Of a DNA stretch of 64,000 bases, positions 38,865 to 48,100 are shown piece by piece; within the stretch, counting starts at the first letter, position 1, and each line of letters begins with the position of its first letter. Made by a program: the position numbers and the translations under genes. The notes under the pieces are model-generated. The model searched no databases. It was not told the origin of the DNA and worked only from the letters and a program-made list of their open reading frames with translations. The DNA comes from an uncultured Saprospiraceae bacterium (GTDB lineage Bacteria; Bacteroidota; Bacteroidia; Chitinophagales; Saprospiraceae). The DNA is taken from contig CALLAE010000069.1 in NCBI GenBank assembly GCA_938002665.1, forward strand, positions 62,001 to 126,000. Direction: 5' to 3'.

Positions 38865-40286
38865 TTAAAATTTAAGTGGTTTGCCTAAGTAGAATTCAAT
38901 GACTTTTATCTTAAACAAGTAATCGTATTTATCATTGAGTCTTGTTAGTTCTAGATTTTCTAGTTGTGTTTTCTGATTCTCCCATTCGAAAGTATTGGAA
39001 GCGCCTATCTCTAATCTTTTACTGACGTTTTCAAAGGCAGCCTTTTGAGCAGCGACACTTTTATCAGATGCTTCTAGTTTCTTTTTGGCAGCTCTAGCAT
39101 CAGCCAGTGCACTTTGAAGGCTGATCTTGAAGTTTTCCAGTAACTGATCCTTTATCAGACTTTGGTTTTTTACATTGAGTTGGCTACGCTGCACATTCGC
39201 TTTAGTAATACCATTATTATAGATGGGGATGCTGAGTCCTAATCCAAAACCATAAGACAGGAAGTTATCTAATTGACTACCGAAGCTTGGTTTGCTGAAG
39301 ACAGGCAGCTCCACTTCTTGACCGACATTGACAGTCTGATTATTGATGACAAAGTCAGCTTCCCTTAGTTCAGTTCTGAAGGCTGTTATTTCTCTTGCCT
39401 GATTAGAATAGTTAGTAGCGAGATTACCGAAGGCTGTTAGTCTAGGGTGGTAGCCTGCCTTAGCAATCTGTATGTCCTTTGTCGCACTCTGAGTTCTGAG
39501 TTCTGCAGCTATGAGGTCGTATCTATTCTTCAGTGCTGACTGCAAGAGTTCCTCATAGGTGAGCACTTCTACATCAGTACTTACCTCAAAATCAGTCGGC
39601 ACCTCTACTTCTATCTCTTCTGATGGTGCTATTCTCAAGAATTGTTTTAGCTGAAGTAAGGCCAACTCATAACTGTTTTCTGCTACGATAATTCCTTGTT
39701 CGCTTTGTGCTATCTGTGCTTCTAAGTTGAGCCTTTCTGCGGCAGGCATGGCACCAGCCTTTATGGATTTATTTATTTGATTCAGTTGCTGCTCAGAGAG
39801 TTCTACTTGTTTTTTGGCTATGTCGATATTTTCTTTGCTGAAGAGGATGTTGAGATACGTCAGAGCCACCTGAAGGGCAATATCTTGCTCGGACTGTTTG
39901 GTTTCTGCCTGAGCAGCCTCCAGGTCTAGTTCGCTTTTATCGATGGTGTTTTTGATTCTAAAACCATCATAGACAAGTACACCAGAGTTGAGGCCATAAT
40001 TATTAGAGAAGAAGGTCTCTGTGATAAATTCATTAGAGGTAGGATCTATGGTCCGTCCAAAATTCCATCCCACATTTACCGATCCATTAAGGTTAGGGTA
40101 GCGGGCTTGCTTGGCGGCGCCGAGATTGACCTCTGATCCTAGAGTAGCGAGCTTGGCTTGTTGTATAGCGATGCTCGAGCTGAGAGCTTGCTGGACGCTT
40201 TGTTCTAGTGTCCATAGCTGCTGGCCGCTCAGATATGTAGTGGAAAGGCAGATAAAGAGTACAATAATGGATTTACCCAGCTTCAT
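38865..40286 (-). CDS. TolC-family outer-membrane efflux protein
   Basis: 473 aa. Signal peptide MKLGKSIIVLFICLSTTYLSG. Two OEP repeats are visible: LEQSVQQALSSSIAIQQAK, then YEELLQSALKNRYDLIAAELR, with long alternating coiled-coil helices (EQQLNQINKSIKAGAMPAAERLNLEAQIAQSEQG). The SIPIYNNGITKANVQRSQ segment is characteristic of the second repeat. It would provide the outer-membrane channel for the adaptor encoded 2 nt later. The pump component must be elsewhere. Confidence 0.9.
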   Translation of the reverse strand: MKLGKSIIVLFICLSTTYLSGQQLWTLEQSVQQALSSSIAIQQAKLATLGSEVNLGAAKQARYPNLNGSVNVGWNFGRTIDPTSNEFITETFFSNNYGLNSGVLVYDGFRIKNTIDKSELDLEAAQAETKQSEQDIALQVALTYLNILFSKENIDIAKKQVELSEQQLNQINKSIKAGAMPAAERLNLEAQIAQSEQGIIVAENSYELALLQLKQFLRIAPSEEIEVEVPTDFEVSTDVEVLTYEELLQSALKNRYDLIAAELRTQSATKDIQIAKAGYHPRLTAFGNLATNYSNQAREITAFRTELREADFVINNQTVNVGQEVELPVFSKPSFGSQLDNFLSYGFGLGLSIPIYNNGITKANVQRSQLNVKNQSLIKDQLLENFKISLQSALADARAAKKKLEASDKSVAAQKAAFENVSKRLEIGASNTFEWENQKTQLENLELTRLNDKYDYLFKIKVIEFYLGKPLKF

Positions 40287-40417
40287 AATATGGACTTTAT
40301 TCAGTGCGAATATTAACTAAGTATAGCTAATTCAAAAATTTAATCTATTAAGCAATTTAAATATCAGATAAATAGTGGGATATATGTCTATTTCTCTCTG
40401 AATTAAAGGGTCTGGCT

Positions 40418-40449
40418 TTGTAATAATAGCTTATTAATAAATACTTTTG
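40418..40449 (+). promoter_or_regulatory. promoter of tRNA-Leu
   Basis: TTG at 40418-40420, 21 nt, then TACTTTTG at 40442-40449. It lies 9 nt before the tRNA 5' end. Confidence 0.65.
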
Positions 40450-40458
40450 TGAGCCTAC

Positions 40459-40542
40459 GCCGGTGTGGTGGAATTGGTAGACACGTTGGATTCAAAATCC
40501 AATGCAAGCAATTGCGTGGGGGTTCGAGTCCCCCCACCGGTA
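40459..40542 (+). tRNA. tRNA-Leu (anticodon CAA)
   Basis: 84 nt with acceptor GCCGGTG/CACCGGT (G-U at the first pair), discriminator A, D-arm GTGGAATTGGTAGACAC, anticodon stem TTGGA/TCCAA with loop TTCAAAA (CAA), a type II variable arm (TGCAAGCAATTGCG) and T-arm GGGGGTTCGAGTCCCCC. CCA is not encoded. Own promoter and terminator flank it. Confidence 0.95.
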
Positions 40543-40549
40543 CTGAGAT

Positions 40550-40581
40550 AAAAGCCCGATATTTAAGAATATTGGGCTTTT
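40550..40581 (+). terminator. intrinsic terminator of tRNA-Leu
   Basis: AAAAGCCCGATATT (40550-40563) and AATATTGGGCTTTT (40568-40581) form a 14-bp stem with one G-T pair and a 4-nt loop. The T run is part of the 3' arm. Confidence 0.85.
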
Positions 40582-40589
40582 CTGTTTTC

Positions 40590-40607
40590 AAAAGTGAGCT
40601 CACTTTT
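40590..40607. repeat. perfect 18-bp palindrome AAAAGTGAGCTCACTTTT
   Basis: It lies just behind the tRNA-Leu terminator and 40 nt before the next gene. Both halves match exactly. It could be an operator for the 40648 gene or a second terminator-like hairpin. Confidence 0.6.
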
Positions 40608-40647
40608 CAATAATTTCGATTTTAGATCGTGAAAAGGTTGTAATGCT

Positions 40648-41244
40648 ATGAGTGATTTGAAATATGTCATTGCAATATTAATTGCGTACACGTTTATTAG
40701 TTGTAAAGTATCTGACCAGCAATCGGCACTCACAGAAGTACTAGAGGTTGCTCTGGAAGAGTCTGAGTTATATTACCTGAAAAATAGAGTTAAGAATTGT
40801 GATAGTTCTATAGTTCACATGAAAAGATTGATGAAGTTTGACTCAGTATCTATTATATCTGATAATTACATTAATCTCAACTATAAGCTTGCTGGAATTC
40901 CTGATGCTAAACTTAGTAGCGATTATGATTTTAGGTATTTCCACCTATCTCCTAGTTGCTTTGAAAAGAGGAAATATAAAGATGTTTTTGAACTACCACG
41001 CCAAGCTACAGAAATATTAGATAGCATTTTTAGTAAAAGGTACTATGTACGAGTAGGTGTAAAAATAGGCTTTTGTACCCCTGTGCTTTTTGGGGTAACA
41101 GGAAAAGATACAATTAGGTTTTCAGGTTGGGGCACACATTCTAATTATCCTGATAAAATAATGAAGGTAGAAGAATTTCATCTTGTAGATAACCAAGATG
41201 ACATAAGTATAGAATACACCTCGGCCATTATAAAAAAAAGGTAA
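40648..41244 (+). CDS. hypothetical lipoprotein, 198 aa
   Basis: The N-terminus (KYVIAILIAYTFISC) is a lipoprotein signal peptide, with Cys19 as the acylation site. The mature protein is mixed alpha/beta with Cys-containing segments (NRVKNCDSSIVH, HLSPSCFEKRK) and an ending of strands (DTIRFSGWGTHSNYPDK; EEFHLVDNQDDISIEYTSA). I do not recognise the family. The composition is more A+T-rich than the flanking regions. A short gene follows after 25 nt. The 18-bp palindrome upstream might be part of its control region. Confidence 0.65.
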   Translation: MSDLKYVIAILIAYTFISCKVSDQQSALTEVLEVALEESELYYLKNRVKNCDSSIVHMKRLMKFDSVSIISDNYINLNYKLAGIPDAKLSSDYDFRYFHLSPSCFEKRKYKDVFELPRQATEILDSIFSKRYYVRVGVKIGFCTPVLFGVTGKDTIRFSGWGTHSNYPDKIMKVEEFHLVDNQDDISIEYTSAIIKKR

Positions 41245-41269
41245 TTGTTCAGTTTTAAATGATGGAGTT

Positions 41270-41521
41270 ATGGTTATCAATGCAGAGATATATGGTGACC
41301 CCAATTTAAGCAACCTAAAATCACTACAAAAATGTTACTTTAATCCTAACCACTATATTGGATTAAAAGTTAATGAGGTCACAAAATTGTTTACCAGAGA
41401 TAGTTCTCTTTGTGAAACATCAAAAGAGATAATTAGTATTGATATATCTGTAAAGGGTTTACCTCTTATGAAAATGAATGTAAAGGAGAATCAGGTATCG
41501 GACTTTATATTTTTGAAATGA
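41270..41521 (+). CDS. short hypothetical protein, 83 aa
   Basis: ATG at 41270 follows the lipoprotein gene by 25 nt; the stop is at 41521. No signal peptide is visible. The segment NPNHYIGLKVNEVTKLFTRD resembles the start of small outer-membrane or periplasmic domains, but no family can be named. It may be a real co-transcribed gene or the remnant of a longer lipoprotein that lost its signal sequence. Low certainty. Confidence 0.45.
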   Translation: MVINAEIYGDPNLSNLKSLQKCYFNPNHYIGLKVNEVTKLFTRDSSLCETSKEIISIDISVKGLPLMKMNVKENQVSDFIFLK

Positions 41522-41587
41522 TGCCAAAGTTAAATTCTACTTTAGGTATAATTTTTGACATATTATATAATTATCTAATATGTTCCT

Positions 41588-41815
41588 ATGAATACTCCAG
41601 AATACATAGTGGTCCCTTTTAAGCCAGTTTTGGAAAAAGATGACAAATACTATGACATAGCTAACCAAGTGCATCAGCTGCTATCTCAATATGTCTCTCA
41701 AGGGTGGAACTATGTCGGCATTGAGAAAGTAGAGGCAGGCGTTAAAGGCGGCAGACTGACAGGCGATACTGTAGTGCAGAATACCTCCATTCAAGTCATG
41801 ATTTTCAAGAAATAA
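41588..41815 (+). CDS. DUF4177-like small protein
   Basis: 75 aa. The pattern EYIVVPFKP, then a helix ending in LLSQYVSQGWNYVGIEKVEAG and a final strand (VVQNTSIQVMIFKK), fits DUF4177-type proteins: a short alpha/beta fold with the conserved GWxxVxxE. Function is unknown. It stands 66 nt after the previous short gene. Confidence 0.7.
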   Translation: MNTPEYIVVPFKPVLEKDDKYYDIANQVHQLLSQYVSQGWNYVGIEKVEAGVKGGRLTGDTVVQNTSIQVMIFKK

Positions 41816-41871
41816 TCAGCCTTCGACTTATCGTATGGCAACAATTTCTATACATATTTTATTTCCATATT

Positions 41872-41905
41872 TTGATACTCTATATCGTTTTGGCGAGTAT
41901 ATTTG
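41872..41905 (+). promoter_or_regulatory. promoter upstream of the metF leader
   Basis: TTG at 41872-41874, 23 nt, then TATATTTG at 41898-41905. The spacing is slightly long. Transcription would start around 41910, close to the 5' strand of the riboswitch P1 stem. Confidence 0.5.
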
Positions 41906-41907
41906 CT

Positions 41908-41980
41908 CTTGCATCAAGAGATTAGCTTAGGCTAACATCAACCGAGCTGCGAAACGCCACGGTGATAAAATGGATGCGGG
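41908..41980 (+). ncRNA. probable SAM-clan riboswitch (SAM-I or SAM-I/IV type) before metF
   Basis: Stem P1 is CTTGCATC (41908-41915) with GATGCGGG (41973-41980), 8 bp with two G-T pairs. It is followed by AAGAG (41916-41920), the SAM-I J1/2 sequence. P2 is TTAGC/GCTAA (41922-41926, 41931-41935). CAACC (41939-41943) matches the conserved GCAACC core. P3 is ACCG/CGGT plus GCG/CGC. GGTGATAAAATGG (41961-41973) resembles the conserved GGTGCTAAATCC. There is no P4 hairpin, which points to the SAM-I/IV or SAM-IV arrangement. The leader ends about 95 nt before metF, a methionine-cycle gene, which fits SAM control. No covariance search could be run. Confidence 0.6.
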
Positions 41981-42074
41981 CATACGACCAAAACTAGTTT
42001 CGTTCCCGTTTACTTACTTATCCTCATGTGTAGCTTTCAGCTTGTAGTGCACTTTAACTTATAACTACATTAAT

Positions 42075-43031
42075 ATGAAAGTTTGTGATCACATAGAACA
42101 AGCTAAGGGTAATACTCTTATCTCCTATGAAGTCTTACCTCCACTGAAAGGAGGCAGAATGCAAGATATCTTTGATACGCTAGATCCCTTGATGGAATAT
42201 AAGCCCTCGTTTATAGACGTGACTTATCATCGAGAAGATATCATCTTCAATAAACGCGAAAGTGGCTACTACGAAAAAATGTCCATCAGAAAGCGACCTG
42301 GTACAGTAGGAATCTGTGCTTCGCTGATGCATAAGTATCATGTGGATACTGTTCCGCATCTTATCTGTGGTGGCTTTACTGTTGCGGAGACTGAGGATGC
42401 TCTGATAGATCTGGCTTTTTTAGGTATAGATAATGTGTTAGCGCTGAGAGGCGATGCACGAAATATGGATACTAGATTTGTGCCTGAGCCTGGTGGTCAT
42501 AAGTATGCTGTGGATCTAGTCCATCAGTTACAACATATGAATGTAGGAAAGTACCTAGACCAAAACCTAGCGAATGCAGCTCCTACAGAATTTTGCATAG
42601 GTGTTGCTGGCTATCCAGAGAAACATTTTGAAGCACCTAACTTTGATATAGATCTCAAGTATCTAAAAGATAAAGTGGATGCAGGAGCGGACTATATTGT
42701 CACCCAGATGTTTTTCAATAACGATAAGTATTTCAATTTTGTAGACAAGTGCAAGGAGGCAGGAATTAAGGTACCTATAATTCCAGGTCTGAAACCAGTC
42801 ACGAGAAAATCTCAACTGACAAGCATCCCTCGTATGTTCTACATTGATTTTCCTGATGACTTTGCTAACGAAATGGCTAATGCCAAAGACAAAGACGCAG
42901 CCAAGACTATCGGTATAGAATGGTGCATAGCACAATCAAAGGAACTGAAGGCAAAAGGGGCACCGCTCTTACATTACTACACGATGGGTGATACGAAGAC
43001 GATGTTACGTGTACTCAAAGAAGTAATGTAG
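42075..43031 (+). CDS. metF: 5,10-methylenetetrahydrofolate reductase
   Basis: 318 aa. It reduces 5,10-methylene-THF to 5-methyl-THF, the methyl donor for methionine synthesis, using FAD and NAD(P)H. Visible family segments are SYEVLPPLKGG (start of the TIM barrel with the catalytic Glu), FIDVTYH, LALRGD (folate/flavin binding), CIGVAGYPEKH, DYIVTQMFF and PIIPGLKPV. Length is normal and the barrel is complete. A long leader with a probable SAM riboswitch precedes it; convergent with the following amidohydrolase gene. Confidence 0.95.
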   Translation: MKVCDHIEQAKGNTLISYEVLPPLKGGRMQDIFDTLDPLMEYKPSFIDVTYHREDIIFNKRESGYYEKMSIRKRPGTVGICASLMHKYHVDTVPHLICGGFTVAETEDALIDLAFLGIDNVLALRGDARNMDTRFVPEPGGHKYAVDLVHQLQHMNVGKYLDQNLANAAPTEFCIGVAGYPEKHFEAPNFDIDLKYLKDKVDAGADYIVTQMFFNNDKYFNFVDKCKEAGIKVPIIPGLKPVTRKSQLTSIPRMFYIDFPDDFANEMANAKDKDAAKTIGIEWCIAQSKELKAKGAPLLHYYTMGDTKTMLRVLKEVM

Positions 43032-43053
43032 AACTGGAATCATAGAGATATAA

Positions 43054-44739
43054 TTATTTCTGATACTTTATCTTTCCTCCTACCATAGTCATGAGCACTT
43101 CGGTATTGAGGATATCTAAGTCGCTACAGTTGCGTAAATCATTGGATAGCATGATAAGGTCGGCTAGCTTCCCCACCTCTAGACTCCCTTTGATATCATC
43201 TTCAAAGGCACCATAAGCAGCATCTATAGTATACGATCTGAGAGCTTCTTCTCTACTCATTTTATTAGCCACATAAAATTGCATGCCGTTGTCTATTCTT
43301 GTTCTTGTCACAGCTGCATAGAAATTTTTAATGGGGTCTATATCTTCTACAGGTACATCAGTGCCATTGACGATAGTGACCCCAGAATTAAGTAAGGCTT
43401 TCCAAGCATAGGCACCTACTTTGGCTCTGATAGCTCCCAGTCTTTTTTCTACAAAAGGGGCATCAGACGTACAGTGTACAGCCTGCATAGCTGCAATGGC
43501 CCCCGTTTCCTTGAATCTCATGATATCAGTAGGGCTGAGATGTTGGGCATGTTCTATCCGCCATCTCTTATCGGCATCTTTACTATAGGCTTGGATGATA
43601 TCCAGGACTTCTTTGTTAGCCCGGTCACCGATGGCATGGACACAGAGCTGCATGTCATTTTGGTCCGCGATGAGAGCGATGTCTTTTACTTCTGAGATCT
43701 CAGTTGTATTCTGGCCATAAAAGTCGGGCTTGTCCTCATAGGGTTCTAGTAGCCAAGCACCGTGTGCACCTAATGCACCATCTACCTCTGTTTTGAGCGC
43801 GGCACAGGTATAATGAGCCTGACCAAGTCTTACTCGTTTGTAGTCAGTAATGTTGGCATCTTTTAGCTCATCTATTTTATGTCTTATCATTGCCCACAGG
43901 CGCATATCGAACTTGCCATCTAAGGCCATTTGCTCGTATCTTTTTAGCTCATAGAATTTCGATCCCGCGTCTTGAAAACTGGTCACGCCATTTTCTAGGC
44001 ATTCCTTTTGGGCAAGGGCAATAGCTTCGTACCATAAGGCTTCTTGCGCAGCTTCATCTAGACTTTTTTTGTAATCGTTAAAAACCTCCTTGATAGGAAT
44101 CATAGCATTCTCCTCGAAGACTCCTATGGCATTATTAGCCCCATCTCTTACTATCTTACCGCCTTTGAGCTCCGCGGTTTCTTTTGTGATGCCTGCCTGC
44201 TTCATGGCTAGCTCATTAGCAAAAAGGCTATGCCCACTGGCATGTACAAGGAGCACAGGGTTGTCTGGAGATATTTCGCTAAGTGTATGGTGGGTAGGGT
44301 AGCTACCCACGTGCTTTTCGGGTGCTACATTCCATTTTTCTTGATGCCAGCCTCTGCCATATATCCACTCTCCAGGCTTAGCAGTTTTTACTTTCTCTTT
44401 TACTTTTTTGACGACTGTTTGCCAGCTTGTATCTGCTAGAAAATTTAGGTTTTGTAAGGTTTCACCCATACCAGAAAAATGCCCATGACCTTCTATAAAG
44501 CCAGGCATAATGAATTGGCCAGCTGCATCTATGATATTAGTATTGGATGAAGCCTTAGACTTTATTTCTTCATTGTTTCCGATTGCGATAATCAGATCAT
44601 CTTTAATGGCAAGTGCAGTGGCATCGGCTTGCGTGCTAGCCGTATACAGTTTGGCCGAAACAATAATAGTATCGGCATAATCAGAGGTGTTATTGCAACT
44701 AATGATTAATAAAGCAAATAGCAGTGTGAGCAGCTTCAT
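43054..44739 (-). CDS. YtcJ-like amidohydrolase lipoprotein
   Basis: 561 aa. Lipobox ending LLIISC. An amidohydrolase fold of the YtcJ/TIM-barrel branch: MPGFIEGHGHFSGMG (metal-binding HxH), GWHQEKW, HASGHSLFAN, QLCVHAIGDRAN, WRIEHAQHLSP and GTDVPVEDIDPIKNFYAAVTR (active-site Asp). These zinc-type hydrolases act on amide or lactone bonds; the substrate is unknown. The lipid anchor suggests a periplasmic or surface location. Stand-alone gene, upstream gap of 375 bp without recognisable signals. Confidence 0.85.
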   Translation of the reverse strand: MKLLTLLFALLIISCNNTSDYADTIIVSAKLYTASTQADATALAIKDDLIIAIGNNEEIKSKASSNTNIIDAAGQFIMPGFIEGHGHFSGMGETLQNLNFLADTSWQTVVKKVKEKVKTAKPGEWIYGRGWHQEKWNVAPEKHVGSYPTHHTLSEISPDNPVLLVHASGHSLFANELAMKQAGITKETAELKGGKIVRDGANNAIGVFEENAMIPIKEVFNDYKKSLDEAAQEALWYEAIALAQKECLENGVTSFQDAGSKFYELKRYEQMALDGKFDMRLWAMIRHKIDELKDANITDYKRVRLGQAHYTCAALKTEVDGALGAHGAWLLEPYEDKPDFYGQNTTEISEVKDIALIADQNDMQLCVHAIGDRANKEVLDIIQAYSKDADKRWRIEHAQHLSPTDIMRFKETGAIAAMQAVHCTSDAPFVEKRLGAIRAKVGAYAWKALLNSGVTIVNGTDVPVEDIDPIKNFYAAVTRTRIDNGMQFYVANKMSREEALRSYTIDAAYGAFEDDIKGSLEVGKLADLIMLSNDLRNCSDLDILNTEVLMTMVGGKIKYQK

Positions 44740-45114
44740 GGTTTCAAGAATTTTTTAGAATCTACGCTAAGCTATAAGAAAGAAACTTTTTGTCAGCAGC
44801 TAATTACTCGATATGAAGGTTTTAAGCTTGGTTTTTTGGTTACATATTGCAAAATGGCATAATGTTTGGCTTTTATGAGTCGAACGAATTACCACCCTGA
44901 AAACTTACACATTAGACGGGTACGTAATTGTAAAAAGCCATTTGCATGATACCCCTTTATTCCACTCGATCTGGGTCTTCGTACCTTAAGTTACTTGCCT
45001 TTATAACTTATAAGATTCCATCTAACTACTTAGAAATTTCTGTGCTCTCAGGTTAGCTTGAGTAATAATAGCCAGACTCCTCATTTATCCGATTATCCAT
45101 TTTTAATCTATCCC
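44740..45114. other. 375-bp intergenic region without recognised features
   Basis: It separates the divergent amidohydrolase and giant repeat-protein genes. I find no good TTG-N20-TAnnTTTG promoter, strong hairpin, RNA gene or meaningful short frame. The frame of the giant protein opens at a TTG at 45058, but the signal peptide starts at 45115. Confidence 0.5.
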
Positions 45115-48100
45115 ATGAAATCTTATACTCATTGTCTGAGCACATGTGCTCTGCATACCCTTCTAGTTATTTTGGTCAGTTATGGCCTAGGTTACGGACA
45201 AACAGAAGACCCTTTTCAGTTAAATAATTTTGACGAAGGTATGGGTATCTGGTCCCAGAGCCAGTCAGCAAGCATAATCCCTGTTAGTGCCAATGATAAT
45301 CAAAAATGGTTATTACTCCAGAAAGGTATAGGTAGCGAAGGCGAGGAGGCTGATCAAGATCCTTTTATTGCTACCGAAGCATTGCAGTTAGGTGGGAGTT
45401 GCGGAGTGACAGTCACATTTGATTTGTTTGCCTTAAATGCTTCTGAAGATGAAATCATCTACTTGGAAGTTTCTTCCGATAACGGAAAGACCTTTAAGAT
45501 GCTAAGAGAATCACAAGAAGAATCTTTTTTAAAGAGTGGTAAGTCCTTTGTAAATGGTGCTAAATCTCGTTTCAGTTACCCTCTCAGGAGTTTCGTTTCT
45601 GATCAGATTGTTCTGAGACTTAGCACTAAGAATATGAGGTCAGAATCACAATTCTTTTTAGATAATCTAAACTTGATCAGTAGTCAGAACGAAGATTACT
45701 TATTAGCTGAGTGGCAGATGGGTCAGGTAGAAGGGACTACCTCGGCACTTATGCCAGAATTTGATGCTGGAAATTGTTCAGGTGTTTTTGCACATCCATT
45801 GAGCCTGGATTCTGAAGGGAGTCACATAGGAGTGGAAGGCTACACCTATGAGTTATTAGAAGATTCTCCAGTGGTGCAATCTAGCAAGCTCAATAACGGA
45901 GGCTTGTGCATCGATATACAGAATAAGATTGACCCTTTGTCTAGCAATAAGCTAACTTTTACCATTGACCTAGTACCTGCTGAGAAGGGCATAATCTCAG
46001 GTTTCGAATTTATGGAGAAAGCCCCCGTACAACTCAATGGAACCGCAAATGATTATCCGAAGACTTTCAGCCTAGAAATTTTTAAAGAAGGAGAGCTGTT
46101 GTTTTCACAAACAAATATTCCTACTTCGAGAGAGTGGTCTGATAGAACTTTTAGGCTACAACACATCAAGGAATTTCTTACTTCAACTGCTGCCCAATAT
46201 ACTTTTGTATTAACACCTCAAGTTAATGCTGGAAGCAGAGGTGAGCTTGCGGTGTGGTTAATTGACGAGGTGAAAATACTAGGAGGATGTTGTGATTTGG
46301 ATTGTGAATTTATTGAAGTCAATATCCTTACAGAAAAAACGGAAGAGGGATTATTGTTAACTCCTTCTATAGATGGAGATTATGATTGTCTTGCTGTTTG
46401 CCAAGGTCAAATATCGAATGAGGGTGCAGAAGTGGTGTCAAAACTAGATAATCAGTCTACGGGTTGGTCATACTTTAATGCCGCCTCTACCATAGAAAAC
46501 ACAGAAAGCACAATTGCACTTCCTGAGAATTTTGAGGCGCATTCTTTTATGCTTAGCAGTAGAAATAGCATTGCGGCTCCATATCTCGAAACTGATATAA
46601 TTAATCTATGCCCTGATGAAGTTTATTCTGTCTGCTTTGATCATCTTAAGTCTTCTGCTGGAAATTCTTCATCAAAAAGGAATGGTGGTCTATGCGTATG
46701 GGTAGATGGCAAATGTAAGTACATAGCTAGTGGTACAGAAGCGAAGCAGACCTGTATGAGTTTCACGGCAAGTAACTCTAATCATAAACTTCAGTTATCA
46801 GTAGATAAGAGGTTTTTTTCCTCTAGAAACGACAATGTATATTATCTGGATAATGTGCTTGTAGACCATCTTCCTGCCGAACAGGAAATGGAATTGCCTG
46901 TAGACTGGAAAGATTCTGATAATATAATTTATAAAACAGAAGTACCTGAAGTCGATCTGAATTTAGATTATTCATTTACAATAACATCTGCCCTAGACAC
47001 GAGCTCTACTTACAAAAAGAATAAGCTATATACATTGTGCTTTAAAGCAGAACTCAATGATGATACTGAATTCAATCAGCTAAATCTGCAAATAGATAGT
47101 GAAATCGAAAAGCAGGTTAATTTAGATAATATGCTAGCTGATTATTGTATAGATTTTTTCAGTGATAAAAGAGTACATGAGCTAGCTTTCAGTCAAGTGA
47201 ATAACCAAGGTGAAAAGGTATATCCAAGTTCTATTACCATGCAGAATCTTGTCGTAAGGTCAAACATATTATCAGAATTATCAGAAGTAGAGCCGAAGGG
47301 TATAAGGTGGACTTTGCCTGATGGAACACAGACGTCAGACTTTGAAGTGCTAGTGGATCAGAATGGAGATTATGATTTAGAATTTACTAACTGTCATCAG
47401 TGTAGTGTACATGAGGAGTTTACTAGCGAAATTGATTTTTCAGTTTGTCCAGAGGATTTAAAAGTTGATTGCAGTGAAAGTTTAAATCCAGATATTAATG
47501 CTCTTCTCAGATTGCACCAACCACAGGCCCCATATTCTATAGGCTATTTTTATTACGAGGATGAGCTACCAAGTACTTCTTGTGTGGGCGAATTCTCGAG
47601 ACTGTGGACTGTGGAGAGAAGGTATAAAGATGAAGTTCTAGATACAACTTATTGTCACCAAGTTATAGCAGTGAAAGATAATGAAAAGCCTCAGCTAGGG
47701 GATTTTGCAGATATCTTGCTTAGCTGCAAGGATGAGCTTCCAGAGCCTGAAAACTTTGGAGTAATAGATAACTGCTCTCGTAAGATTAGTCTTAGTTCTG
47801 AAGATATCGAATATAAAGGAACCGGTTGTGCTGAATCACCTATAGTAATTTCTAGATACTGGACGGCTACGGATGCTTGCGGAAATACTATAACAAAACC
47901 TCAGAATTTTGTAATCGTCTATGATGTACCTAAGGTAACTTGTCCTCCTTCACTATCTGTTGTATGTGAGGCAGATATAGTGCCTGGTATGCCAGAAGTC
48001 ACTTGGAGTTGTGAAGAGTTAGAAAGTAGTTATGTAATTGAGTTGAGTTTGAGTGAAGGTACAGATGGATGTAGTGGGTCCGTCTATGATATGACATACA

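Noticed and set aside
41908..41980. Cobalamin or THF riboswitch
   Set aside because: The conserved cobalamin core and the THF pseudoknot pattern are absent; the AAGAG, CAACC and GGTG segments fit the SAM clan better.
45058..45114. N-terminal extension of the giant protein from a TTG
   Set aside because: The signal peptide begins at the ATG at 45115; the extension has no function-like features.
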